Below, piece after piece: positions 8,689-16,205 of a stretch of DNA of 20,541 nucleotides (positions are counted from its first letter, which is position 1; each line of letters begins with the position of its first letter). The notes beneath the pieces are model-generated. The model did no database searches and was not told the DNA's origin. It saw only the letters and a program-made list of their open reading frames with translations. Source of the DNA: Pelagibius sp050290145. Lineage in GTDB: Bacteria > Pseudomonadota > Alphaproteobacteria > Kiloniellales > Kiloniellaceae. The stretch is from NCBI GenBank assembly GCA_050290145.1, contig JBNKHC010000442.1, positions 1-20,541 on the forward strand. The letters run 5' to 3'. Position numbers and translations under genes: made by a program.

Positions 8689-10698
8689 ATGGACGTCGTC
8701 ACGTCATCCCCGACACAAGACAACCCAGCGATCCCCGAAAACCAGCGAGACATGGCCAACGCGATCCGCGCCCTCGCCATGGACGCCGTACAGAAGGCCA
8801 ATTCCGGCCATCCCGGCATGCCCATGGGCATGGCCGACGTGGCCACGGTGCTGTTCTCGCTCTTCTTGAAGTTCGACCCCTCGCACCCCGACTGGGCCGA
8901 CCGCGACCGCTTCGTGCTCTCCGCCGGGCACGGCTCCATGCTGCTCTACGCGCTGCTGCACCTGACCGGCTACGAGGACATGACGCTGGAGGAGATCAAG
9001 AACTTCCGCCAGCTCGACAGCCGCACCGCCGGCCATCCGGAATACGGCCACGCCGCGGGCATCGAGACCACGACCGGCCCGCTGGGCCAGGGCCTGGCCA
9101 ATGCCGTCGGCATGGCACTGGCCGAGCGCCTGCTCAACGCGCGCTTCGGCGACGAGCTGGTCGACCACTTTACTTACGTGATCGCCGGCGACGGCTGCCT
9201 GATGGAAGGCGTCAGCCACGAGGCGATCTCGCTGGCCGGCCACCTGCAGCTGTCCAAGCTGATCGTCCTCTTCGACGACAACTCCATCTCGATCGACGGC
9301 AGCACGGACCTCACCTGCAACGACGACCAGATCAAGCGCTTCGAGGCCTCGGGCTGGGACACCGCCCGCGTCGACGGCCACGACCCGGAGGCCGTGGCCG
9401 CGGCCATCGCGGCGGCCCGCGAGAGCGGTAAGCCGAGCCTCATCGCCTGCAAGACCACCATCGGCTACGGCGCCCCCAACAAGCAGGGCACCGCCGCCAC
9501 CCATGGTGCCCCCCTGGGCGACGAGGAAATCGCCGCCGCCCGCGAGGCGCTGGGCTGGCCCTACCCGCCCTTCGAGATCCCGGAGGCCGTGCTGAATGCC
9601 TGGCGCGCCGTCGGCCGGCGCAGCCAGGACGCGGTGAAGGCCTGGCAGGGCCGCCTGGAAGCCAGCGACCAGCGCGCCGTCTTCGAGCGCCAGATGGCCG
9701 GCAAGCTGCCCGAGGGCTGGCAGGACGCCCTCGCCGCCTTCAAGGCCGAGATCGCCGCCGAGGCGCCGAGCGTGGCGACCCGCGTGTCCTCGCAGAAGAC
9801 CCTGGACGTGCTGGCCGCCGCGATCCCCGAGATGATCGGCGGCTCCGCCGACCTGACCGGCTCCAACAACACCAAGGCCAAGTCCCAGGGCGTGGTGACG
9901 CCGGACGACTTCTCCGGCAGCTACATCCACTACGGCGTGCGCGAGCACGGCATGGCTGCGGCCATGAACGGCCTCGCCCTGCACGGCGGCCTGATCCCCT
10001 ACGGCGGCACCTTCCTGGTGTTCAGCGACTACTGCCGGCCCTCGATCCGCCTCTCGGCGCTGATGGGCCAGCGGGTCGTCTACGTCATGACCCACGATTC
10101 CATCGGCCTGGGCGAGGACGGCCCGACCCACCAGCCGGTCGAGCACCTGGCCGCCCTGCGCGCCATTCCGAACCTGCTGGTCTTCCGCCCGGCCGATACC
10201 ATCGAGACCGCCGAGTGCTGGGAGCTGGCCCTCAAGAGCGAGGACGCGCCCTCGCTGCTGGCGCTGACCCGCCAGGGCCTGCCGACCCTGCGCAAGGACG
10301 TCTCGGAGAACCACTCGGCCTATGGCGCCTACATCATGGCGCCGGCCGACAGCGAGCGGCAGGTGACGCTGATCGCCTCGGGCTCCGAGGTGCAGATCGC
10401 CCTGGAGGCACAGAAGCTGCTGCGCGACGAAGGCATTTCCGCCGCCGTGGTGTCCATGCCCTGCTGGGAGCTCTTCGAGCAGCAGCCGCCGCACTACCGC
10501 GACGAGGTGCTCGGCCCCGGCACGCTGCACATCGCCATCGAGGCCGCCGTGCCCTTCGGCTGGGAGCGCTGGATCGAGTCGGGCGGCGCCTTTATCGGCA
10601 TGCGAAGCTTCGGCGCCTCGGCACCCATCAAGGACTTGTACAAGAAGTTCAACATCACCGCGGAAGCCGTGGTGGAAGCCGTCAAGACACGGATCTGA
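8689..10698 (+). CDS. tkt: Transketolase
   Basis: This thiamine-diphosphate enzyme transfers two-carbon ketol units in the pentose phosphate pathway (and the Calvin cycle where present). The 669-residue product has NSGHPGMPMGMADVATVLF with His41, the ThDP/metal motif GDGCLMEG (167-174) and DDNSISIDG (196-204). It also has GYGAPNKQGTAATHGAPLG with His272, GSADLTGSNN, the catalytic Glu419 in GVREHGMA, and HDSIGLGEDGPTHQP. All three domains are complete (E. coli 663). I chose the ATG at 8689 because AGGTGGA lies eight bases upstream; the next in-frame ATG (8752) would also leave the catalytic core intact. It heads the run tkt-aldolase-gap. Confidence 0.97.
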   Translation: MDVVTSSPTQDNPAIPENQRDMANAIRALAMDAVQKANSGHPGMPMGMADVATVLFSLFLKFDPSHPDWADRDRFVLSAGHGSMLLYALLHLTGYEDMTLEEIKNFRQLDSRTAGHPEYGHAAGIETTTGPLGQGLANAVGMALAERLLNARFGDELVDHFTYVIAGDGCLMEGVSHEAISLAGHLQLSKLIVLFDDNSISIDGSTDLTCNDDQIKRFEASGWDTARVDGHDPEAVAAAIAAARESGKPSLIACKTTIGYGAPNKQGTAATHGAPLGDEEIAAAREALGWPYPPFEIPEAVLNAWRAVGRRSQDAVKAWQGRLEASDQRAVFERQMAGKLPEGWQDALAAFKAEIAAEAPSVATRVSSQKTLDVLAAAIPEMIGGSADLTGSNNTKAKSQGVVTPDDFSGSYIHYGVREHGMAAAMNGLALHGGLIPYGGTFLVFSDYCRPSIRLSALMGQRVVYVMTHDSIGLGEDGPTHQPVEHLAALRAIPNLLVFRPADTIETAECWELALKSEDAPSLLALTRQGLPTLRKDVSENHSAYGAYIMAPADSERQVTLIASGSEVQIALEAQKLLRDEGISAAVVSMPCWELFEQQPPHYRDEVLGPGTLHIAIEAAVPFGWERWIESGGAFIGMRSFGASAPIKDLYKKFNITAEAVVEAVKTRI

Positions 10699-10772
10699 CC
10701 GCGCCCACGGCGTCGCGGGTTTTCTATAAAGAGCCCTGCCCCTGAAGCAGGCATAGAATTGGAGGCCCAGTT

Positions 10773-11777
10773 ATGACTTCTTCTGCGCTGGCGGAAACCG
10801 CCCAAGCCCTGGTTGCCGACGGCAAGGGTATCCTGGCCGCGGACGAAAGCTCCCCGACGATCAAGAAGCGCTTCGACAGCATCAAGATCGAGAGCACCGA
10901 AGAGAACCGGCGCGACTACCGCGACATGCTCTTCACCACGCCGAACGCCGGCAAGTACATCTCCGGCGTCATCCTCTACGACGAGACGATCCGCCAGAAA
11001 GCCGCCGACGGCACCCCGCTGGTCGAGAAGCTGACCAAGGCCGGCATGATCCCCGGCATCAAGGTCGACATGGGCGCCAAGCCGCTGGCCGGCCATCCCG
11101 AGGAGACCGTGACCGAGGGTCTGGACGGCCTGCGCGCGCGCCTGGAGGAATACGCCAAGCTGGGCGCCCGCTTCACCAAGTGGCGGGGCGTCTACCGCAT
11201 CGGCGACGGCATCCCCAGCGCCGGCTGCGTCACCGCCAACGCCCACGCCCTGGCGCGCTATGCCGCCCTGGCGCAGGAAGCCGGCCTGGTGCCGATCGTC
11301 GAGCCTGAGGTGCTGATGGACGGCGACCACGACATCGACGCCTGCGAGGAAGTGACGGAAGAGGTGCTGCGCAGCGTCTACAACGAGCTGGCGCTGCAGA
11401 ACGTCTGGCTGGAAGGCACGCTGCTGAAGCCGAACATGGTGATCTCCGGCCAGGACTGTAAGGACCAGGCCGGCGTCCAGGAAGTCGCCGAGCGCACCGT
11501 GCAGTGCCTGAAGCGCACCGTGCCGGCCGCCGTGCCGGGCATCGTCTTCCTGTCCGGCGGCCAGAGCGACGCCCTGGCCACCGAGCACCTCAACGCCATG
11601 AACCAGCTGCCCGGCACGCTGCCCTGGAAGCTCAGCTTCTCCTACGGGCGCGCCCTGCAGGCGGCGCCGCTGAAGGCGTGGAGCGGCAAGGCGGCGAACC
11701 TGGAAAAGGGCCAGGCCGCTTTCTTGAAGCGCGCCCAGGACAACGCCGCGGCAGCAAGCGGCAAGTACGCCGCCTGA
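10773..11777 (+). CDS. fba: Class I fructose-bisphosphate aldolase (animal-type)
   Basis: It cleaves fructose-1,6-bisphosphate to DHAP and glyceraldehyde-3-phosphate through a lysine Schiff base, without metal. The 334-residue product aligns by motif with vertebrate aldolase: Asp23 (AADESSPTI), Lys98 (GIKVDMG), Lys136 (FTKWRGVYRI), Glu177 (PIVEPEVL) and the Schiff-base Lys219 (LLKPNMV). The phosphate-binding FLSGGQS and SFSYGRALQ are present. The C-terminus is shorter than the 363-residue animal enzyme and ends in Lys-Tyr-Ala-Ala, so the usual terminal Tyr may be replaced by Tyr332. It differs from the DhnA-type class I enzyme FbaB of E. coli. TTGGAGG lies seven bases before the ATG. It lies 74 bp after tkt and 110 bp before gap. 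Confidence 0.95.
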   Translation: MTSSALAETAQALVADGKGILAADESSPTIKKRFDSIKIESTEENRRDYRDMLFTTPNAGKYISGVILYDETIRQKAADGTPLVEKLTKAGMIPGIKVDMGAKPLAGHPEETVTEGLDGLRARLEEYAKLGARFTKWRGVYRIGDGIPSAGCVTANAHALARYAALAQEAGLVPIVEPEVLMDGDHDIDACEEVTEEVLRSVYNELALQNVWLEGTLLKPNMVISGQDCKDQAGVQEVAERTVQCLKRTVPAAVPGIVFLSGGQSDALATEHLNAMNQLPGTLPWKLSFSYGRALQAAPLKAWSGKAANLEKGQAAFLKRAQDNAAAASGKYAA

Positions 11778-11798
11778 TCGGCGGCGCATGACCAGTTC

Positions 11799-11817
11799 GG
11801 CCACCTCATCGGTGGCC
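11799..11817 (+). other. RNA hairpin 1 in the aldolase-gap spacer
   Basis: GGCCACC (11799-11805) and GGTGGCC (11811-11817) form a perfect 7-bp stem with a 5-base loop, 21 bases after the aldolase stop. Only two T residues follow, so it is not a classical terminator. It may protect the 3' end of the upstream message or mark a processing point. Confidence 0.55.
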
Positions 11818-11838
11818 TTCGGGAAACGCAGGGGAACC

Positions 11839-11866
11839 GCCGGCCGCCTGAACGAGCGCGGCCGGC
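11839..11866 (+). other. RNA hairpin 2, just upstream of the gap ribosome site
   Basis: GCCGGCCGC (11839-11847) and GCGGCCGGC (11858-11866) form a perfect 9-bp, all-GC stem with a 10-base loop. The gap ribosome site (GGAACGGAG, 11872-11880) begins only six bases after it. Its position suits a 5' stabiliser or a translation-control element for gap. No poly-T follows. Confidence 0.6.
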
Positions 11867-11887
11867 AATAGGGAACGGAGACTGAAT

Positions 11888-12895
11888 ATGGCAGTTCGGG
11901 TTGGTATCAACGGTTTCGGGCGCATCGGGCGGCTGGTGTTCCGCGCGGCCATGGAAGCCAAGCGCAAGGACGTGGAGTTCGTCGCCATCAACGACCTCGG
12001 CACGCCCGAGGCGAACGCGCACCTGCTGAAGTACGATTCGGTGCACGGCATCTACCCCGGCAAGGTCCAGGCCATGAAGGACGCCATCAAGGTCGATGGC
12101 AAGAAGGTCCAGGTGCTGGCCGAGCGCGATCCGGCCAAGCTGCCCTGGGACAAGCTGGGCGTCGACATCGTGATGGAGTGCACCGGCATCTTCACCAGCA
12201 AGGAAGCGGCGGGCAAGCACCTGGAAGCCGGCGCCAAGAAGGTGCTGGTTTCGGCCCCGGCCTCCGGCGCCGACATCACCGTGGTCTACGGCGTCAACCA
12301 CAAGAAGTTGAAGAAGAGCCACAAGATCATCTCCAACGCCTCCTGCACCACCAACTGCCTGGTGCCGGTGGCCTGGGTGCTGGACAAGACCGTCGGCATC
12401 AAACACGGCTTCATGACCACCATCCACTCCTACACCGGCGACCAGCCCAGCGTGGACACCCTGCACAAGGACCTGCGCCGCGCCCGCGCCTCGGCCCTGT
12501 CGATGATCCCAACCTCGACCGGCGCCGCGCGCGCCACCGGCCTGGTGCTGCCGGAGCTGCTGGGCAAGCTGGACGGCACCTCGGTGCGCGTGCCGACCGC
12601 CAATGTCAGCTTGGTGGACCTGGTGATCGAGGCGAAGAAGAAGACCGACGCCGAGACCATCAACGCCGCCATGGAGAAGGCCGCCAAGGGCGACCTGAAG
12701 GGCGTCCTGGGCATCAACGAGGCGCCGCTGGTGTCCTGCGACTTCAACCACAACCCCGCCAGTTCCACCTTCGACGTGACCCAGACCCAGGTGCTGGACG
12801 GCACCTGCGTGCGCGTCCTGTCCTGGTACGACAACGAGTGGGGCTTCTCCAACCGCATGAGCGACACCGCCGTGGCGCTCGGCAAGCTGCTCTAG
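11888..12895 (+). CDS. gap: Glyceraldehyde-3-phosphate dehydrogenase (type I)
   Basis: It oxidises glyceraldehyde-3-phosphate to 1,3-bisphosphoglycerate with NAD(P). The 335-residue product has the Rossmann start VGINGFGRIGRLVFRA, Asp36 (VAINDL) at the position that favours NAD, and the catalytic Cys153 in SNASCTTNCL. His180 (TTIHSYTGDQ) and the substrate-binding TGAARATGLVLPEL follow, and the C-terminal motif WYDNEWGFSNRM closes it. Length is standard. GGAACGGAG lies seven bases upstream of the ATG. It is the last gene before the intrinsic terminator at 12959. The next gene is not pgk, which commonly follows gap in related genomes. Confidence 0.97.
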   Translation: MAVRVGINGFGRIGRLVFRAAMEAKRKDVEFVAINDLGTPEANAHLLKYDSVHGIYPGKVQAMKDAIKVDGKKVQVLAERDPAKLPWDKLGVDIVMECTGIFTSKEAAGKHLEAGAKKVLVSAPASGADITVVYGVNHKKLKKSHKIISNASCTTNCLVPVAWVLDKTVGIKHGFMTTIHSYTGDQPSVDTLHKDLRRARASALSMIPTSTGAARATGLVLPELLGKLDGTSVRVPTANVSLVDLVIEAKKKTDAETINAAMEKAAKGDLKGVLGINEAPLVSCDFNHNPASSTFDVTQTQVLDGTCVRVLSWYDNEWGFSNRMSDTAVALGKLL

Positions 12896-12958
12896 GGGGC
12901 TTGCCCGGCCCCAGCCCCAACCCGGGCGGGCCGGAAAAAGTCTGGAATTACACAAAAT

Positions 12959-12991
12959 AAAGCGGGACCTTCGGGTCCCGCTTTTTATTAT
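12959..12991 (+). terminator. Intrinsic (rho-independent) terminator after gap
   Basis: AAAGCGGGACC (12959-12969) pairs perfectly with GGTCCCGCTTT (12974-12984) around a UUCG tetraloop, followed by TTATTAT. It is the strongest terminator in the window and closes the tkt-aldolase-gap run. The A-tract on its left side means it may also work on the opposite strand. Confidence 0.93.
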
Positions 12992-13000
12992 CATCCGGCC

Positions 13001-13411
13001 ATGAGCGAACGCGTCATCATCATCCACTCCCTGGAACAGGCGGTCACCGCGCTGAAGGCGGCGCGCGAGCTGGACCTGCCGGTCACCCTGGCCTCGCCGC
13101 CGGGGGCGGCGGCCTACACCGGTGCCCTGTGGTTCCGCGAGGTGGTGAAGCAGGCCGAGCGCGAGGTGCCCCAGGCCGAGGTCTCCTCGATCCTCGACTG
13201 CGGCGACAAGCCGGGCCTGGTCATGGCGGCCTTCCGCCAGGGGGTGCTGCGGGTGCGCTTCACCGGCCCCAAGGCGGCGGCCGACAAGCTGCGCGCCATC
13301 GCCGAGGCGGAGAGTCACCACCTGATCACCGGGCCGCTGGAGGCCCTGGACCTGCTGGACGTCGCCGACAAGGCCCAGGCCTGCCGCGACTGGCTGAAGA
13401 AGGAGACTTAG
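13001..13411 (+). CDS. Conserved-looking small protein of unknown function
   Basis: The 136-residue product is not recognised as a named family. It looks alpha/beta: strand-helix at the N-terminus (RVIIIHSLEQAVTALKAARE), then LPVTLASPPGAAAYTGALWF, a central SSILDCGDKPGLVMAAFRQG with an Asp-Cys-Gly-Asp core, and an acidic helical end (ALDLLDVADKAQACRDWLKK). There is no signal peptide or membrane segment. The ATG falls ten bases after the gap terminator and has no clear Shine-Dalgarno, while TATTAT at 12986-12991 sits where a -10 for a leaderless message would. It overlaps no gene, and its last codons contain the ribosome site for the ATPase at 13416, so the two are coupled. I believe similar genes occur near glycolytic genes in other Rhodospirillales, from memory only. 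Confidence 0.75.
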   Translation: MSERVIIIHSLEQAVTALKAARELDLPVTLASPPGAAAYTGALWFREVVKQAEREVPQAEVSSILDCGDKPGLVMAAFRQGVLRVRFTGPKAAADKLRAIAEAESHHLITGPLEALDLLDVADKAQACRDWLKKET

Positions 13412-13415
13412 CGAC

Positions 13416-13919
13416 ATGGCCAAACAGCCGGCGCCCCTGGGCATCGACGAACTGCCGCTGTCACAGAAGGACATCGACACCCTGCAGAAGATCTGCGGCA
13501 GCGCCGGTAAGCAGGTGAACCAGCTCTGCCTCTTCTCCGGCCCCAGCGGCACCGGCAAGACCTTGGTCGCCGCGGTGATGGCCAATGAGCTGGAGCGGCC
13601 GCTGCAGCGGGTAAAGCTGCCCGCGCTGATCGGCAAGTCGGCCGGCGCGACGGAAAAGAACCTGGCCGCCGTGTTCGACAAGGCGCAGGCCGCCGAGGCG
13701 GTGCTGCTCTTCGACGAGGCCGACGCCCTCTTCGGCAAGCGCAGCGAGGTGAAAGACAGCCACGACCGCTATGCCAACCTGGAGGTCAGCCATCTGCTGG
13801 AGGCCGTCAGTGCCTACAAGGGCCTGGTGATCCTGAGCAGCAACCTGAAGGCCGAAGCGGACTCTCCCGTTTCGGCCTGCAAGGCGCACGTGCTGACCTT
13901 CGCCCGCCAAGAAGACTGA
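13416..13919 (+). CDS. Minimal AAA-type ATPase lacking arginine finger and lid
   Basis: The 167-residue product is an AAA ATPase core. Walker A GPSGTGKT (42-49) and Walker B VLLFDEAD (96-103) with FGKRSEVKDSHDRYANLEV after it are intact, and sensor-1 Asn143 is present in ILSSNLK. This block closely resembles AAA modules of the type carried by contractile-injection and phage-tail-linked ATPases. After sensor 1 the usual Phe-Leu-Arg-Arg arginine-finger segment is replaced by ADSPVSACKAHV, and the chain stops at 167 with no helical lid. It could therefore bind ATP but may need a partner to hydrolyse it, or be a relic. AAGGAGA in the end of the upstream gene, 10 bases before the ATG, sets its start. 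A tail/injection role is not supported by the neighbours. Confidence 0.82.
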   Translation: MAKQPAPLGIDELPLSQKDIDTLQKICGSAGKQVNQLCLFSGPSGTGKTLVAAVMANELERPLQRVKLPALIGKSAGATEKNLAAVFDKAQAAEAVLLFDEADALFGKRSEVKDSHDRYANLEVSHLLEAVSAYKGLVILSSNLKAEADSPVSACKAHVLTFARQED

Positions 13920-13942
13920 GCCCTCTCGGGAAAGCCCCAGCC

Positions 13943-14602
13943 TTGTCCGACTTCCTGCCCCGCCTGATGCTGGTCTCACCGCCGCTCGACGCCGCCGCGG
14001 CCGAGGCGGTGGCCGCCGCCCTGGCGGCCCTGGGCCCGGCGGCCCCCGACCGGCACACCAGGGGCGACGTCGAGATTTCCGCCCTGCTGCTGCGCGGCGG
14101 GGCGCTGGACGACGCCGCTTTCGCCCGCCTGGCCGCGCCGCTGATCGCTGCCGCCCAGGCGCGGGACATTGCGGTGCTGCTGGATGACCGCCCGGCGCTG
14201 CTGCCCGCCAGCGGCGCCGACGGCCTGCACCTGAATCTGGCGGAGGACGAGAAGTCGCCGGTCAAGGCGCTGCGCAAGCGCTTCGGCGAGGACGTCATCC
14301 TGGGCGCCGGCTGCGGCAACTCCCGCCACCTGGCCATGACCGCCGGGGAGGAAGGCGCCGACTACCTGGGCTTCGGCGACCTGGAGGGAGAGGAAGCCGC
14401 CGACCCGGAGGTCATCGCCTGGTGGGAGGCGGTCATGACCCCGCCCCAGGTGGCCTTCGGCGCCAGGACCCCGGAGGAGGCCCGCGCCCTGGCCGCCGCG
14501 GGGCCCGACTTCCTGGCCCTCGGCCCGGCCTTCTGGCTGGGGCAAAAGGATCCGGCGGCAGCCCTGAAGGAGCTGCTCACCGGCCTCGGCGAAGGCGCCT
14601 GA
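13943..14602 (+). CDS. ThiE/TenI-like TIM-barrel protein, probably not a functional thiamine-phosphate synthase
   Basis: The 219-residue product follows the layout of thiamine-phosphate synthase: a central VLLDDRPALLPASGADGLHLNLAED, then a strand with GAGCGNS, EEGADYLGFGDL and FLALGPAFW. Key ThiE features are changed. The early Gln-x-Arg-x-Lys phosphate-binding segment is replaced by ALLLRGG, the Pro-Thr-x-Thr-Lys loop after ADYLGFG is replaced by acidic residues, and the usual Gly-Gly-Ile strand reads AFGARTP. The Asp-Asp-Arg and His-Leu positions remain. It is best called TenI/ThiE-like of unknown activity. The start is the TTG at 13943 with a weak GGGAAAG; no ATG fits. It follows the mini-ATPase by 23 bp. 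Confidence 0.72.
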   Translation: MSDFLPRLMLVSPPLDAAAAEAVAAALAALGPAAPDRHTRGDVEISALLLRGGALDDAAFARLAAPLIAAAQARDIAVLLDDRPALLPASGADGLHLNLAEDEKSPVKALRKRFGEDVILGAGCGNSRHLAMTAGEEGADYLGFGDLEGEEAADPEVIAWWEAVMTPPQVAFGARTPEEARALAAAGPDFLALGPAFWLGQKDPAAALKELLTGLGEGA

Positions 14603-14643
14603 CAGGGCGGTTTCCCGCGCTTTTCGCCGGGTCACCTCCGGCG

Positions 14644-14672
14644 TTGCCACCCTGGGGGCAAGCTGGTAGCTT
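14644..14672 (+). promoter_or_regulatory. Putative promoter for efp
   Basis: TTGCCA (14644-14649) and TAGCTT (14667-14672) are separated by 17 bases, 42 bases before the efp ATG, giving a leader of about 36 bases. The match is moderate (4/6 and 3/6). TTGCC and GGCAA in the spacer could pair. Confidence 0.38.
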
Positions 14673-14714
14673 CCGCGCGCTTTCCAGAACACCCAACTTT
14701 CCGGACGATCCCCC

Positions 14715-15281
14715 ATGAAGATCAACGGCAACGCCATTCGCCCTGGCAACGTCATCGAGCACAAGGGCCGCCTCTGGCGCGCTGTGAAGACCCAGCACAC
14801 CCAGCCCGGCAAGGGTGGCGCCTACCTGCAGGTCGAGCTGAAGGACATCCGCGACGGCACCAAGCTGAACGAACGCTTCCGCGCCAGCGAGGACGTCGAG
14901 CGCGTGCGCCTGGACCAGAAGGAGTACCAGTACCTCTTCGAAGACGGCGAGATGCTGACCTTCATGGACAACGATACCTACGACCAGATCAGCCTGAACA
15001 AGGACCTGGTGGGCGAGCCGGTGGTCTTCCTGCAGGAGGGCATGACCGTCGTCATCGAGTCCTACGAGGACGAGCCGATCTCGGTCATGCTGCCGGACAC
15101 CGTGGTCATGGAGATCACCGAGGCCGACCCTGTGGTGAAGGGGCAGACCGCCTCCTCCTCCTACAAGCCGGCGGTGCTGGAGAACGGTAGCCGCATCATG
15201 GTGCCGCCGCACATCGAGGCCGGCACGCGCGTGGTGGTGAACACCGCCGACGCCACCTACGTCGAGCGCGCCAAGGACTGA
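14715..15281 (+). CDS. efp: Translation elongation factor P
   Basis: EF-P enters the E-site of ribosomes stalled at consecutive prolines and restores peptide bond formation. The 188-residue product has the N-terminal KOW-like domain (MKINGNAIRPGNVIEHKGRL), Lys33 at the loop tip in TQPGKGGAY, the S1-like domains and the C-terminal signature AGTRVVVNTADATYVERA. Length is identical to E. coli EF-P (188). Lys33 is where modification would occur, but neither epmA nor epmB is in the window. The ATG at 14715 has no strong Shine-Dalgarno. It lies 112 bp after the ThiE-like gene and 47 bp before suhB. The proline-rich TolA and the OmpA-domain protein in this window are plausible clients. Confidence 0.97.
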   Translation: MKINGNAIRPGNVIEHKGRLWRAVKTQHTQPGKGGAYLQVELKDIRDGTKLNERFRASEDVERVRLDQKEYQYLFEDGEMLTFMDNDTYDQISLNKDLVGEPVVFLQEGMTVVIESYEDEPISVMLPDTVVMEITEADPVVKGQTASSSYKPAVLENGSRIMVPPHIEAGTRVVVNTADATYVERAKD

Positions 15282-15328
15282 CGCCCGCCGCGCCCCTGCC
15301 CTGAAGACAGAAAGACCGTAAGACCCGC

Positions 15329-16132
15329 ATGGCTACCCGCTCCGCTCTCTTGAACGTCATGACCAAGGCCGCCGACAAGGCGGCCCGCGGCCTGAAGCGC
15401 GACTACGGCGAGGTCGAGAATCTGCAGGTCTCCCGCAAGGGCCCGGCGGACTTCGTCTCTACCGCCGACATGAAGGCCGAGAAGGTCCTGAAGCAAGAGC
15501 TGCAGAAGGCGCGCCCGGGCTACGGCTTCCTGATGGAGGAATCCGAGGAAGTGGCGGCCAGCGACGACAGCGGCCGGCGCTGGATCATCGATCCCCTGGA
15601 CGGCACCAGCAACTTCCTGCACTCGCTGCCGCATTTCGCCATCTCCATCGCCCTGGAGGAACGCGGCGAGATCATCGCCGGGCTGGTCTACGATCCGATC
15701 AAGGAAGAACTCTTCCACGCCGAAAAGGGCCAGGGCGCCTTCCTCAACGACCGCCGGATCCGGGTTTCCGCCCGCAACCGGATGACCGACTGCCTGATCG
15801 CCACCGGCGCGCCCTTCGCCGGCAAGGGCGACCGTCCGCAGTTCCTGGGCGAAATCGACGCCGTCATGGCCAATACTGCGGGAATCCGCCGCTGGGGCGC
15901 CGCCGCCCTGGACCTGGCCTATGTGGCGGCGGGGCGCTTCGACGGCTTCTGGGAGCGCGGCCTGGCCCCCTGGGACTACGCCGCAGGACTGATCCTGGTG
16001 CGTGAGGCGGGCGGATATGTCAGCGAAATGAACGGGAAAGCCCTCACCATGGGCTCGCCCAGCATTCTGGCGACGAACAACGCCATCCACAGCGACCTGA
16101 TGAAGCTGCTACGCAAACCTTTAAGTAACTAA
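15329..16132 (+). CDS. suhB: Inositol-1-monophosphatase family protein (SuhB-type)
   Basis: This is a magnesium-dependent sugar-phosphatase family; SuhB of E. coli also acts in rRNA antitermination. The 267-residue product has the metal-binding motifs: MEESEE around Glu70-Glu71, IDPLDGTSNFLH with Asp88 and Asp91, and WDYAAG with Asp216. Length equals E. coli SuhB (267). It follows efp by 47 bp in the same direction, an order found in other alphaproteobacteria. Which phosphate ester it uses, or whether it works in transcription, cannot be told from sequence. Confidence 0.93.
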   Translation: MATRSALLNVMTKAADKAARGLKRDYGEVENLQVSRKGPADFVSTADMKAEKVLKQELQKARPGYGFLMEESEEVAASDDSGRRWIIDPLDGTSNFLHSLPHFAISIALEERGEIIAGLVYDPIKEELFHAEKGQGAFLNDRRIRVSARNRMTDCLIATGAPFAGKGDRPQFLGEIDAVMANTAGIRRWGAAALDLAYVAAGRFDGFWERGLAPWDYAAGLILVREAGGYVSEMNGKALTMGSPSILATNNAIHSDLMKLLRKPLSN

Positions 16133-16205
16133 AAGGCTCAATAATACGACCCTCGGCGGCCAGCTCGGTGCGCCGCCCGCCGCCCCTTGCGGCCCGCAAA
16201 GCAGG

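Noticed and set aside
8704..10530. Long antisense frame across transketolase
   Set aside because: Its composition (Gly/Val/His/Gln-rich) is that expected from the reverse complement of a GC-rich gene; transketolase is certain on the other strand.
10699..10740. Terminator or internal promoter between tkt and aldolase
   Set aside because: CCGCG/CGCGG with a following TTTTC is a weak 5-bp stem with a 10-base loop, and TATAAA nearby has no matching -35.
11642..13738. Long antisense frame across gap and the following genes
   Set aside because: It spans several convincing plus-strand genes and an intrinsic terminator, with no protein-family resemblance.
13416..13919. Phage-tail or contractile-injection ATPase
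   Set aside because: The AAA core resembles that type, but no tail, sheath or baseplate gene is in the window.
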